Shown here one piece after another: positions 26,545 to 34,783 of a stretch of 64,000 bases of DNA. The DNA is taken from contig NZ_JZEX01000087.1 in the NCBI RefSeq assembly GCF_000969415.1, forward strand, positions 45,544-109,543, in the 5' to 3' direction. Both the position numbers and the translations under genes were made by a program. Source of the stretch: Devosia geojensis. Its GTDB lineage: Bacteria; Pseudomonadota; Alphaproteobacteria; Rhizobiales; Devosiaceae. Below the pieces are notes generated by a model. The model saw only the letters and a list, made by a program, of their open reading frames with translations, did no database searches and was not told the origin of the DNA. Position 1 is the first letter of the stretch, and every line of letters begins with the position of its first letter.

Positions 26545-27282
26545 TCATGCACATAACCGAGCGGCCAGCCGGTCCGTGTCGGCGGGTGTCAGCCCGATTC
26601 GGCGCATATAGGGTTCGGTCCCGCCATGGGTATCGCGCAGGTGAGCGAGCATGGCGTCTATGGTGGCCGCGTCGCTGGCGAGCACCCGCTCGACATGCAC
26701 TGCGTCCAGTCCCGCCGAGAGGGCCCGGTGCCGCAACCGCGCCAGCAGCGGATTGGCCATGGTCGCGGTCAGCGCGTAGTCGGCGGCGATTTCGGCTTCG
26801 TCGACGCCGGCGATGAGGAGGATGAGCGCGGCGAGGACACCGGTGCGGTCCTTGCCGGCCGTGCAGTGGAAGAGCACCAGTCCCGCCGGCGCCGTCGTGA
26901 CAGCCATCAGCGCCTCCGCCAGCCGGTCCCCGCACCGGTCGAGAGCCTCGCGGTAGCGCGCTGCCATGTCGAAGACTCCGGCCATCGCCGCCACGGGGGC
27001 GAGGGCGTCGAACAGGGCGATGTTGCGGTAGGCGACGCGCTCGTGCCCGGCGAACGGGTTGGGCAGGGCGCCGATCTCCTCGGGCCTGCGCAGGTCTATG
27101 ACCGTCGAGAGGCCGCGATCGACAAGCGTCCGGGAGCTGTCTTCGCGCAGGTGGCTGAGGCTGTCGCCGCGCAGGATCCGGGACCATTGCGTCGTGCCGC
27201 CGCCAGCCCTGCGATAGCCACCGAGATCGCGGATATTGTGCGTGTCGGGCAGGTGCCACTGCCGCATCGGGGCCGCCTGCAT
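26545..27282 (-). CDS. tyrosine-phosphatase-like C-X5-R phosphatase (PF13350 type), cassette B
   Basis: A 245-residue paralogue of the cassette A phosphatase. The P-loop [10 protein letters not shown] (Cys140, Arg146) is intact, with HNIRDLGGY near residue 15 and IDLRRPEE near 62. I chose ATG 27282 because GGAGG lies 6 bp upstream; ATG 27318 adds 12 unsupported residues. It follows the cassette B binding-protein gene on the - strand and ends 5 bp from the TetR gene stop (convergent). As in cassette A it is predicted to dephosphorylate a product released by the neighbouring phosphodiesterase. Confidence 0.85.
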   Translation of the reverse strand: MQAAPMRQWHLPDTHNIRDLGGYRRAGGGTTQWSRILRGDSLSHLREDSSRTLVDRGLSTVIDLRRPEEIGALPNPFAGHERVAYRNIALFDALAPVAAMAGVFDMAARYREALDRCGDRLAEALMAVTTAPAGLVLFHCTAGKDRTGVLAALILLIAGVDEAEIAADYALTATMANPLLARLRHRALSAGLDAVHVERVLASDAATIDAMLAHLRDTHGGTEPYMRRIGLTPADTDRLAARLCA

Positions 27283-27309
27283 GCAAACCTCCAAGTCGTA
27301 GATGGAAAA

Positions 27310-27328
27310 GGGGCGCACGAGGCGCCCC
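27310..27328 (-). other. intercistronic hairpin after cassette B binding-protein gene
   Basis: GGGGCGC pairs with GCGCCCC around a 5-nt loop, 8 bp after the binding-protein stop and before the phosphatase start. It is weaker than the cassette A hairpin but in the same operon position. Confidence 0.6.
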
Positions 27329-27336
27329 CAGCTAGA

Positions 27337-28635
27337 TCAGGGCATCAGGCTTTGGGCGTTCTGCTGCGCGGCGGTCAGTACTTCGGCGACGTCTCCCTCG
27401 CCGAACACGGCTTCGGTCACCGCTTCCTTCATCATGCTTTCGGCCTGACGGTAGTTCGGGCCGGGGAAGGCAACATTGGGCGTGAGGCGCGAGAGCTGCT
27501 CGAGGTTGGGGCGGATCAGCGGGTTCTGCTCTGTCCACGGCCCGAGGAATTCCGGATCGTCGACGATGTCGAGGCGCAGCGGCAGGTAGCCGATCTTGCT
27601 GGTGATGATGGTGTAGCCGTATTTCGACGTCAGGAACTTCATCAGCTCGTAGGACGCCCGCTGCTTGACCGGGTCCTTGGAGAAGGTGAAGAGGGCGCTG
27701 CCCGAGTTGGTGGGCGCGGTCGGCTTGTCGCCGAAAGCCGGCATCGGCGCGACCCGCAGCTCCCACTTGCCTTCGGCCGCGGCCGAGAGGGTGCTCTGCA
27801 GCGCGCTGGTATAGAGGAACATGCCGAGCTGACCGGCGAGCATCGCATCGCTCGGGCTCGCCGGATCGAGCCGGGCATGGCCGCCGCCGTCGACCATATC
27901 GCGCAGCATCTGCACCGCTTCGATGCCTTCGGGATCGGCGAAGGTCAGGGTGTTGCCGTCTCGCACCTTGCCGCCGTTCGACATCAGGATCGCCTGGTAG
28001 ACGAAGGTGCCGTCCGCCGGACCGTAGGCGCCCGGGAAGAAGCCCTCGGCGTCGGTTTTCTCGACGATCGCTTCGGCTGCCGCCTTGACTTCGTCCCAGG
28101 TGCGCGGCGGCTGGTCCGGATCGAGGCCGGCGGCGCGGAAAAGGTCGGCGTTGTAGTAGAGGATGGGGGTCGAGAAGGTGTAGGCGAGCCCGTAGGTCTT
28201 GCCGTCGACGCGTCCGAGGTCGACACCGCGCGGGATCATCCCGTCGACGAGCGCCGCATAGGCCTCCTCTCCCGCCATGTCCTCGAGCGCGTTGCCGCCG
28301 AGGTCGCTGGCTATATAGAGCAGGTCGCGGAAGACGAGCTGGGCGACGTCCGGCTGCTGCCCGGCGGCCATATCGGCCTGCAGGCGCGTGATGATCTCGT
28401 TGGAGGGCACCCCGATGGTCTCGACCTTGATGTTGGGGTTCTCCGCCTCGAAAGCGGCGATGAGCTCGCGGGTGGCGTCGGCGCCGATGCTCGCGCTGGC
28501 GAGATTGTAGTTGTAGAAGGTGATGGTCACCGGCTCGTCGATGCTGGCGGCCATTTCGGCGAACGCCGCGCCGGTCAGGGCCGTGAAGGCCAGGCTGCCG
28601 GCGGCCAGCAACTTGATGAAGTCGCGCTTGAGCAT
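27337..28635 (-). CDS. extracellular solute-binding protein family 1, cassette B
   Basis: A periplasmic binding protein of 432 residues, paralogous to the one at 23640. The signal peptide is LLAAGSLAFTALTGAAFAEM. The mature N-terminus ITFYNYNLASASIG and the internal blocks GKTYGLAYTFSTP, LFRAAGLDPDQPP, EKTDAEGF and YGYTIITSKIGYLPLR are shared with it; I estimate about half of all residues are identical. Unlike cassette A, no permease or ATPase gene follows, so it must either dock on the cassette A permeases or be an orphan. AGGAG lies about 13 bp before the ATG. Confidence 0.87.
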   Translation of the reverse strand: MLKRDFIKLLAAGSLAFTALTGAAFAEMAASIDEPVTITFYNYNLASASIGADATRELIAAFEAENPNIKVETIGVPSNEIITRLQADMAAGQQPDVAQLVFRDLLYIASDLGGNALEDMAGEEAYAALVDGMIPRGVDLGRVDGKTYGLAYTFSTPILYYNADLFRAAGLDPDQPPRTWDEVKAAAEAIVEKTDAEGFFPGAYGPADGTFVYQAILMSNGGKVRDGNTLTFADPEGIEAVQMLRDMVDGGGHARLDPASPSDAMLAGQLGMFLYTSALQSTLSAAAEGKWELRVAPMPAFGDKPTAPTNSGSALFTFSKDPVKQRASYELMKFLTSKYGYTIITSKIGYLPLRLDIVDDPEFLGPWTEQNPLIRPNLEQLSRLTPNVAFPGPNYRQAESMMKEAVTEAVFGEGDVAEVLTAAQQNAQSLMP

Positions 28636-28664
28636 TGGGGCAAACTCCTGTTGCGGATGAGGTT

Positions 28665-29516
28665 CTAGCTTGCGGCCTTGGCGAGCGCGGCGTCCTGCCG
28701 CTCGCGCAGAAGCTTCAAGGGATAGCGGTTGAGCTCGGCACGGGTCTGCGGCAGCGGCACCAGCGCCATGGTAAGTCCCGAGCGCCGCACGGTGCCGATG
28801 CCGAACGACGCGCCCTCGACCATGCGCAGGGCTTCGGTCTCGAGGATATCGGTCGCCGCGTGCTGGCCCATGCCCACGATAACCGGGATGCCGTGCCAGA
28901 CCGAGAAACGGTCGTGATGGATATGGCCGCTGAGGATGCCGAGGACGTTGCGACCGCGCAGGACTTCGGCAAGACGCTGCGACTGAGCAAAGTCGATGCA
29001 GCGCCAGTGCGCCCAGTCCGGTGCGTCGCCGAGCGCCGGGGCATGGTGGGCAACGATCAGTTTGGGAAGCTCGGGATGAGTATGGAGCACGCGCTCGAGC
29101 CACTCGAACTGGCCGGGCTCGATGGTACCGCCGATCTGCCCGGGCGTACTGGTGTCGAGGACCACGATGTGGACCCCGCCGATCACCCGGTCATGGTCGT
29201 AGGGCGCATCGAGGTCGTCCTTGTGGTCGAGCATGCCGGCATAGAAGCCGGGACGGGTATCGTGATTGCCGAGCGCATAGACGACCGGCAGGTCGACCTT
29301 GGCCATGATGCGCCGCAGCCGCCGGTAGCTCTCCGCGTCGCCTCGGTTGGTGAGGTCCCCGCTCGCGATGATGAAGCTCGGTGCCGGCGAGATCGTGCCG
29401 ATCATGGAGAGGACCAGCTCGAGCGTTGCCGAGGTGTCGCTGAAAAGATGCGGGTCTGCCACGGCGGGGTCGCCGATATGCAGATCCGTTATGTGGATGA
29501 AAGTGGTTTCGGCCAT
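28665..29516 (-). CDS. calcineurin-like metallophosphoesterase (GpdQ/CpdA-like), cassette B
   Basis: A 283-residue paralogue of the cassette A phosphodiesterase with all metal motifs kept: ITDLHIGDP (residues 8-16), SGDLTNRGD, GNHDTRP, AHHAP and GHIHHDR. I chose ATG 29516 because AGGAG lies upstream; ATG 29537 would put that site inside the gene. It is the first enzyme gene after the cassette B TetR regulator (43-bp gap, same strand). Predicted to cleave an imported phosphodiester in the cytoplasm; cAMP is the alternative substrate. Confidence 0.86.
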   Translation of the reverse strand: MAETTFIHITDLHIGDPAVADPHLFSDTSATLELVLSMIGTISPAPSFIIASGDLTNRGDAESYRRLRRIMAKVDLPVVYALGNHDTRPGFYAGMLDHKDDLDAPYDHDRVIGGVHIVVLDTSTPGQIGGTIEPGQFEWLERVLHTHPELPKLIVAHHAPALGDAPDWAHWRCIDFAQSQRLAEVLRGRNVLGILSGHIHHDRFSVWHGIPVIVGMGQHAATDILETEALRMVEGASFGIGTVRRSGLTMALVPLPQTRAELNRYPLKLLRERQDAALAKAAS

Positions 29517-29559
29517 GGCGTCGTGCTCCTTGCGCACGACGACCTAGCCTTGCGTCGTC

Positions 29560-30231
29560 TCAGCGTCGTGACGGATTTGGAACGCTGTTTGAACCTTGCC
29601 GCAGAGGTGTCGTGAACATCGGCTCGGTCGCTGCCACCACGTGGGCGATGACCACCTCCGGATCGCTGAGATCGAGCGCGTGGCCGGTCAGCACCTCGGT
29701 CCTGTCGCGGCTGCGCGTCATCTGCGAGCGCACGCCGAGAAGGCAGCTGATGCGGAAGCCGATCTCGACCTCGCTGAGCCACGGAGCGACCTTGCGGAAA
29801 TGCGGGATGAACATGCGGTGGTGCTCGATATCCTCGACGATCGGCTGGAATATCTCCGGGTGCTGGCTGGCCTGCGCGATGGACGTCATGTGCCGCAGCA
29901 CCCGGTAGCCGGACTTGGGATCTAGGCTCCAGCGGATGGAGGGGCCGATGAGGGCGGCGATGAGATCGCCCGCCGGCGCCGGTTCGGGCGCCGCCCGCTC
30001 GATGGCCTTGTGCAGGAGCGCGAGCCGCTCGGCGTTGAGCCGCAGGTAGGCCCGCTCCCCGACGAGGAAGATCAGCCGCTCGAGGCTGCCGAAGTGGTAG
30101 CTGATCGCTCCGACCCCGGTCCTCGCGCGCGCGGCGATGGCGCGCACCGTGACTTCATCGGGATGGCTGGCGCCGAGCAGCAGTTCCTCGCAAGCCGCCT
30201 GCAGAGCCCGGGCCGTGGCGCTGTCCCGCAT
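29560..30231 (-). CDS. TetR/AcrR family transcriptional regulator, cassette B
   Basis: A 223-residue TetR-type regulator. The HTH spans about residues 8-55 (ALQAACEELLLG, TVRAIAARARTGVGAISYHFGS), and a helical C-terminal domain follows. It is not a close copy of the cassette A TetR: the C-terminal region differs and it is transcribed in the same direction as the cassette it precedes. Being first in the operon it may be co-transcribed with the phosphodiesterase, binding-protein and phosphatase genes. GGAGGG precedes the ATG. No clear palindrome was seen upstream. Confidence 0.8.
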   Translation of the reverse strand: MRDSATARALQAACEELLLGASHPDEVTVRAIAARARTGVGAISYHFGSLERLIFLVGERAYLRLNAERLALLHKAIERAAPEPAPAGDLIAALIGPSIRWSLDPKSGYRVLRHMTSIAQASQHPEIFQPIVEDIEHHRMFIPHFRKVAPWLSEVEIGFRISCLLGVRSQMTRSRDRTEVLTGHALDLSDPEVVIAHVVAATEPMFTTPLRQGSNSVPNPSRR

Positions 30232-30256
30232 AGATCCCTCCGATGTCCGGCAGCAC

Positions 30257-30430
30257 CTACTTGATGGGCAAATCGGCGCCGTTGACGGGTCGCGAGCTGT
30301 TTCGCGCCACCACGCTCGGTTCTACCAGAAAATGCTCCGTTTCGGTGCGGCCACGGATGCGCTCGATGAGCAGGCGGGTTATCTGAAGCTGCGCCTCGAA
30401 GACAGCTACGAACCCACGAGCAGGATCTTC
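30257..30430 (-). pseudogene. remnant of a LacI-family regulator C-terminus
   Basis: The 290-bp gap between the TetR gene and the corrinoid permease holds a short open frame whose last 45 residues read like the end of a LacI-family repressor: a helix with ITRLLIERIRGR, then a strand with VEPSVVARNSS and a short tail before the stop at 30257. There is no HTH or effector domain upstream; the frame is open only to about 30532 and the upstream residues look random. I read it as the 3' stump of a deleted regulator gene. Moderate to low confidence, since it rests on a short match. Confidence 0.4.
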
Positions 30431-30521
30431 CGCTACGACCTTTCCGGCCGAGCGGCCATTCGGGATTGCCCGGACAGACCTTTCCGAGACTGGCGACCGG
30501 TTGAGGCGTTCAGCGCCGTCC

Positions 30522-31580
30522 TCATCCGGCATTCGACCTGCGCCGCATCAGCATGACGAAGAAGACGCCTCCGGCAAGGCCTGTGATGATGCCGATGGGG
30601 ATGTCCTGCGGCGGGATGATGATGCGGGCCACGGTGTCGGCAACGACGAGGAAGATGGCGCCGACGAGGGCCGATAGCGGCAGGACGCGGCGGTAATCGC
30701 CCCCCACCACCAAACGCACCAGATGCGGGATCATCAGGCCGACAAACGAGATGATGCCCGAAAAGGCGACGGCGGCACCGGTAAGCAGGGCGCAGACGAC
30801 GAAGACGATCATGCGGAAACGGCCGGCGGGAATCCCGAGCGTGGTGGCGCTCTCGTCCCCGAGCGTCATGGCGTTGAAGTTGCGCGCGTTGAGCAGCAGG
30901 TAGGTGCCGCATGCGGCGAGCGCCAGCAGGGGGTAGGGCAGCTGCGCCCATTGGGCGAGGCCGAGTCCGCCCAGCATCCAGAAGATCACCGTATGGGCGG
31001 CGCGCGGATCACCGAGGAAGATGCCGAGGCTGCCGAGCGAGGTGATGACGAAGGAGATGGCGACGCCCGTCAGCACCAGGCGGCTGGCATTGGTGGCGTT
31101 GGCGAGGTTGGCGACCCCGACGACGATGATGGTTGTGGCGAGCGCACCGATGAAGGCGAAGAGCGGCACGGTGGCGAGGCCAAGGAACAGCCCCGTGTGC
31201 AAGAGGACGACGATTGCCCCGAGCGCCGCGCCCGACGAAATGCCCAGAAGATGCGGGTCGGCCAGTTGGTTGCGGGTGACCGACTGCAGGGCGGCGCCGA
31301 CGATGGCAAGGCTCGCGCCCACTATGGCGGCGAGCATGACGCGCGGCAGGCGCACCTCCCAGACGATGCTGTCGCGCCCCGTTGACCAGGTCACCTCGAC
31401 ACTGCCCGGGAAGAAGTGGCTGGCGATGACGCTCCAGACGACGTCGGGGGGAATGCCGATGGCGCCGACACTGACACCCGCAATCATCACAGTAACGAGC
31501 AGGACGATGAGCCCGGCCGCCAGCAGCGGCAGGTTGTGGAGGACGGCGTGGCGCGGACCGGCAAGGTGCTTGTGGCTCAT
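30522..31580 (-). CDS. btuC: BtuC/FecCD-type corrinoid ABC transporter permease
   Basis: A 352-residue inner-membrane permease of the FecCD/BtuC family with about ten hydrophobic segments. Landmarks are RLPRVMLAAIVGASLAIVG near residue 80, QSVTRNQLADPHLLGISSGA near 100 and the ATPase-contact region FVGLMIPHLVR near 275. It is last in a three-gene - strand operon (ATPase, binding protein, permease) that begins under a cobalamin riboswitch, which makes vitamin B12 or another corrinoid the likely cargo. From family alone an iron-siderophore or haem permease would look the same. No ribosome site is evident before the ATG. Confidence 0.82.
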   Translation of the reverse strand: MSHKHLAGPRHAVLHNLPLLAAGLIVLLVTVMIAGVSVGAIGIPPDVVWSVIASHFFPGSVEVTWSTGRDSIVWEVRLPRVMLAAIVGASLAIVGAALQSVTRNQLADPHLLGISSGAALGAIVVLLHTGLFLGLATVPLFAFIGALATTIIVVGVANLANATNASRLVLTGVAISFVITSLGSLGIFLGDPRAAHTVIFWMLGGLGLAQWAQLPYPLLALAACGTYLLLNARNFNAMTLGDESATTLGIPAGRFRMIVFVVCALLTGAAVAFSGIISFVGLMIPHLVRLVVGGDYRRVLPLSALVGAIFLVVADTVARIIIPPQDIPIGIITGLAGGVFFVMLMRRRSNAG

Positions 31581-31587
31581 GGGAGGT

Positions 31588-31606
31588 GGCCGGCGCGAGG
31601 CCGGCC
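31588..31606 (-). other. intercistronic hairpin between btuF-like and btuC-like genes
   Basis: GGCCGGC pairs with GCCGGCC around a 5-nt loop, between the binding-protein stop (31617) and the permease start (31580). It is another example of hairpins following binding-protein genes here. Confidence 0.6.
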
Positions 31607-31616
31607 GTCCGATCGA

Positions 31617-32564
31617 TCAGGAGGGCAAGAAGGCCGCGGCGAGACGCTTGATCGCCTCAATGTTGCGCGGCCCGGGCGTCGCTTCGACATAGTCGAGCAC
31701 CACGAAGCGGTCGTTGACCACGGCCGGGATGTCCTTGAAGGCCGCGTTCTCTCTCATGAAGGTGATCTTTTCCTCGGCGGTGACCTGGCCGTAGTTGACG
31801 ATCACCACCACGTCCGGATTGCGCGCGATGACCGGCTCCCAGCCGACCTCCAACCAGCTCGATTCCACGTCGTCCATGATGTTGATGCCGCCCGCCGCTT
31901 CGATGAGTGCCGTGGGGATGGCATAGCGGCCGGCGGTGAAGGGTTTTGCTTCGCCCGAGTCGTAGACGAAGACCTTGGGCGCGGTTTGCGCAGTTGGCAG
32001 GCTGGCGATGAAATCCGCCAGTTCCTGCCTGTAGTCTGCAATCAGCGCCTCGGCCCTCTCCTCGACGCCGAATATCCGGCCGAGGTTGAGGAGGTCGTTG
32101 TACATGTCTTCCATGGAAGCCTTGGGCTTTTCCATGATGTGGATGCAGCTTTCGGTGAGCTCGTAGACCTTTATGCCGAATGCGGCGAGCGTGTCGGGCG
32201 TCACCTCGCCGCCGACCCGCATGCCGTAGTTCCAGCCGGCGAAGTAGAAATCGGCGTCGGCGCCCAATAACACTTCCTTGGTGGGGTAATCGGGGGAGAG
32301 TTCGGGCAATGCGCCGGTGCTCTCGCGCAGCCGTTCGTCGAGCTTCACCCACTCGGAGACGCCCGTATAGCCGGCCATACTGTCGGCAAGGCCGAGCGCC
32401 AGCATCATCTCGGTCAGGTTCACGTCGTTGGAGACCGCCCGCGTCGGCGGCGCCTCGAAAGTCACCTGCCGATTGCAGCTTTCGACGGTGACCGGGAAGG
32501 CGAGGACAGATGCGGTAGTGGCGGCCAGCAGGGCAGGCGCGAGAAGGGCGGAAGCGGGACGCAC
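31617..32564 (-). CDS. btuF: corrinoid ABC transporter substrate-binding protein (BtuF-like)
   Basis: A periplasmic binding protein of 315 residues from the Peripla_BP_2 (BtuF/FhuD) family with signal sequence ASALLAPALLAATTASVLA. The two lobes are joined by a long helix (residues 140-175), and the C-terminus ends in IEAIKRLAAAFLPS. The start is a GTG at 32564 with GGAG 6 bp upstream; a longer open frame overlaps the ATPase gene and was rejected. It lies 11 bp after the ATPase gene in the riboswitch-led operon. Corrinoid specificity is inferred from the riboswitch, not from binding residues. Confidence 0.8.
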   Translation of the reverse strand: MRPASALLAPALLAATTASVLAFPVTVESCNRQVTFEAPPTRAVSNDVNLTEMMLALGLADSMAGYTGVSEWVKLDERLRESTGALPELSPDYPTKEVLLGADADFYFAGWNYGMRVGGEVTPDTLAAFGIKVYELTESCIHIMEKPKASMEDMYNDLLNLGRIFGVEERAEALIADYRQELADFIASLPTAQTAPKVFVYDSGEAKPFTAGRYAIPTALIEAAGGINIMDDVESSWLEVGWEPVIARNPDVVVIVNYGQVTAEEKITFMRENAAFKDIPAVVNDRFVVLDYVEATPGPRNIEAIKRLAAAFLPS

Positions 32565-32575
32565 GATGATCTCCG

Positions 32576-33379
32576 TTATGCGTTGCGGTCGAGATGGAAG
32601 GAAAAGCGGGGGCGACCGGTCGCGGGATGCGCGTCGATGACGACCCCGACCGCGAAGGTCTGGCTGATGGTCGCGGGGGTGAGCACATCGAGCGGCGCGC
32701 CGAAATGCACCTGACGGCCCTGGTCGATGACCAGCACCCGGTCGGCATGGGCGCAAGCGAGCGCCAGATCGTGCAGCGACACGACGACGGTGATGGGCAG
32801 GCTCGAAAGCAGCGCCAGCACTTCGAGCTGGTGGCGGATGTCGAGATGGTTGGTGGGCTCATCGAGAATGATGAGGTCGGGCTTCTGCACCAGCGCGCGG
32901 GCGATCATCACCCGCTGCTTCTCGCCGCCGGAGAGGGTTGCGAAATCGCGCGCGGCGAGGGCCGTGAGGCCCATCATGGCGAGGGCGTCCTCGACCGGGC
33001 CGTAGACGTGTCCGGTCAAGCGGTCGAGATGCGGGGTGAGGCCAAGCTCGATGATCTCGGCGACGGTGAGGCCGAAATCGGAGGCCGGCTCCTGCAGCAC
33101 GGTCGCCACGCGCCGGGCGAGCGCGCGTGGCCGCATGCCCCAGATGTCCTCGCCATCGAGGCGCACGACGCCCTTGTCCGGGCGGTGAAAGCGATAGAGG
33201 CAGCGCAGGAGGCTCGACTTGCCGGCCCCGTTCGGCCCGACGACGGCCAGCATCTGGCCGGGCTCGACCGTGAAGCCGAGGCGTTCGATGATCCTCCTTC
33301 GCCCCGGCCGGCCCCAGCAGAGGGATTCGACCGTGAGGGCGGCCGGCCTATCGCCGACGAGGCAACGCGCACGTTCCAT
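32576..33379 (-). CDS. btuD: corrinoid ABC transporter ATP-binding protein (BtuD/FecE-like)
   Basis: A 267-residue ATPase: Walker A GPNGAGKSS at residues 48-56, VLQEP Q-loop, signature LSGGEKQRV near 150, Walker B LIILDEPTNHLD and switch His in SLHD. It is the FecE/BtuD type used by siderophore, haem and B12 importers. It is first in the operon, with CGGAGG before the ATG and a cobalamin riboswitch 110 bp upstream on the same strand. When corrinoid is plentiful the riboswitch should block expression of all three genes. Confidence 0.85.
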   Translation of the reverse strand: MERARCLVGDRPAALTVESLCWGRPGRRRIIERLGFTVEPGQMLAVVGPNGAGKSSLLRCLYRFHRPDKGVVRLDGEDIWGMRPRALARRVATVLQEPASDFGLTVAEIIELGLTPHLDRLTGHVYGPVEDALAMMGLTALAARDFATLSGGEKQRVMIARALVQKPDLIILDEPTNHLDIRHQLEVLALLSSLPITVVVSLHDLALACAHADRVLVIDQGRQVHFGAPLDVLTPATISQTFAVGVVIDAHPATGRPRFSFHLDRNA

Positions 33380-33492
33380 CGGGAACCTCCGCCAATGGGC
33401 AGGAGATCCCGGAAGAACCGATCAGGCAACAAGCTGCGATATGGTGGTCGAGCGCCATTTTCGTTCCCTCGGCACACCCCGGCCGGGTTGAA

Positions 33493-33700
33493 ATGAATGT
33501 CGAGGGCAGGTCTCCTGGCTCGCGGGTCGCCGCCGCATCCGGCCTTCCCAACCTTGCGGTCAGTGGCAGTTCGGATGCGGCTCTCCGCTTACAGTTGCGG
33601 GGGCAGCCACGGCATCGGTCCCTGTTGGGTACGCCTCACCGTGTTCCCTTTTCATCCCCTTGGCGCGAACCGTTGGGGAACCTTCAACGCCCCCGATAGA
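33493..33700 (-). promoter_or_regulatory. cobalamin riboswitch
   Basis: Read on the - strand, this segment carries the conserved cobalamin aptamer parts in order: GGTTCCCC, AAGGGAACACGGTG, GCCGTGGCTGCCCCCGCAAC, TGTAAGCGG, GCCACTG, GGGAAGG and the B12 box AGCCAGGAGACCTGCC (33505-33520). It ends about 110 bp before the ATPase gene of the corrinoid importer and explains most of the 378-bp gap at 33380-33757. Bound coenzyme B12 would be expected to switch the operon off. Confidence 0.93.
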
Positions 33701-33757
33701 ACGGATTCGCGCCTCGGGCGTCAAGGTTACCGCTGGCCCTGCCGATGTGAAGCCTGT

Positions 33758-34783
33758 CTAGCTCTCGCCTCCTGCCGACAATGCGAACCGGGCGAGCCTG
33801 CCCTGCTCGCTCAGCGCGGCAAGGCTCGCGCCGGCCGGCGAGAAGCTGAGGTGGCTGATCGGCTCGCCGTTCGGTTCCAGTAGCGGCAGCATCGCCCCAT
33901 CCTCGGCGCGGCAGAGCCGGACGGCGCCATCCCGGTAGCCGAGCGCCAGCATCGGCGCGCCCGGATGCCAGGTGAGTGCGGTCACCTGCACGCCCCGTTT
34001 GCCGAGGGTGATGGCCGATGTGCCCATCGGTCCGTCCCGGCCGGCGAACGACCAGATGATCGCGCCATCGGCGCCCGAGGAGGCCAGGAGCCGTCCGTCG
34101 GCGGACCAGGAAAGAGAGCGGGGCTTGGCGGGATAGCCGGACATCGCCATGTTTGCCGCGTCCTTGACGCGCCAGCCATGGAGGGCGTTTTCGCTCATGA
34201 CCGAGACCACGAACTTGCCGTTCGGGCTGAAGGTGACGCGGATATGCGAGCCCTTCCAGACGAGCCGCTGCGGCGCGCGCTTGGGATGGGCGGGATCGAA
34301 GAGGCTGACGCCGCCATAATGCGCCACGGCCAGGCTCGCGCCCTTCTGGTCGAAGGTGAGCGCGGCGGCGGTGGTCGGAACCTCGAAAGTGCTCGGAGTC
34401 CCCTCGCGCCAGACGAGCACTTCCTTGCCGATCCCGACGGCAACCACGCCCTTGCGCGAAACGGTGACCGCCTCGATCCAGCGTCCGGGCCGGGTCAGCA
34501 TTTCCTCGCTTCCATCAGGCGTCGCGGCGCAAACGCGGCCGTCATCGCCGCCGGTCACAACTCGCTGGCGCGCGGGATCGGCGGCAATCGCAAAGATGGT
34601 GCCGCGGTGCAAATCGAGCGCGTTCAGCGCCTGTGCGCCGGCTTCGGCAAAGTGCAGTCGGCCGTCTCCGGCAGCGGCCACCAGGGTTTCGCCGAGCCAG
34701 GCGAGTCCGGTGCCGGGCGCGCCGAGCCGCCAATCCTGCGTCAGCGCGCGAATGCCCGCTTCCGGCGCCTCGATATCCGACAT
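33758..34783 (-). CDS. WD40-repeat beta-propeller protein of the Zur operon
   Basis: A 341-residue protein built of about seven degenerate WD40 repeats, for example RVVTGGDDGRVC, LLASSGADGAIIWSF and LALGYRDGAVRLC. There is no signal peptide or catalytic motif, so a cytoplasmic scaffold or metal-handling partner is likely. Its start overlaps the stop of the upstream COG0523 GTPase gene (ATGATG around 34781-34786; either ATG is possible). It is the fourth gene of the zur-GTPase-GTPase-WD40 operon. WD40 proteins beside COG0523 GTPases recur in zinc-responsive loci of this bacterial order, but their role is unknown. Confidence 0.8.
   Translation of the reverse strand: MSDIEAPEAGIRALTQDWRLGAPGTGLAWLGETLVAAAGDGRLHFAEAGAQALNALDLHRGTIFAIAADPARQRVVTGGDDGRVCAATPDGSEEMLTRPGRWIEAVTVSRKGVVAVGIGKEVLVWREGTPSTFEVPTTAAALTFDQKGASLAVAHYGGVSLFDPAHPKRAPQRLVWKGSHIRVTFSPNGKFVVSVMSENALHGWRVKDAANMAMSGYPAKPRSLSWSADGRLLASSGADGAIIWSFAGRDGPMGTSAITLGKRGVQVTALTWHPGAPMLALGYRDGAVRLCRAEDGAMLPLLEPNGEPISHLSFSPAGASLAALSEQGRLARFALSAGGES

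Noticed and set aside
24944..27286. A 780-codon - strand frame that would join the cassette A phosphodiesterase to upstream sequence
   Set aside because: The upstream part is antisense to the TetR gene and in another frame to the cassette B phosphatase; the true start at 25816 has AGGAGG and the family N-terminus.
26626..28668. Open frame of 680 codons on the + strand opposite cassette B
   Set aside because: Antisense shadow of the phosphatase and binding-protein genes; composition is repetitive Gly, Arg, Val and Asp with no motif.
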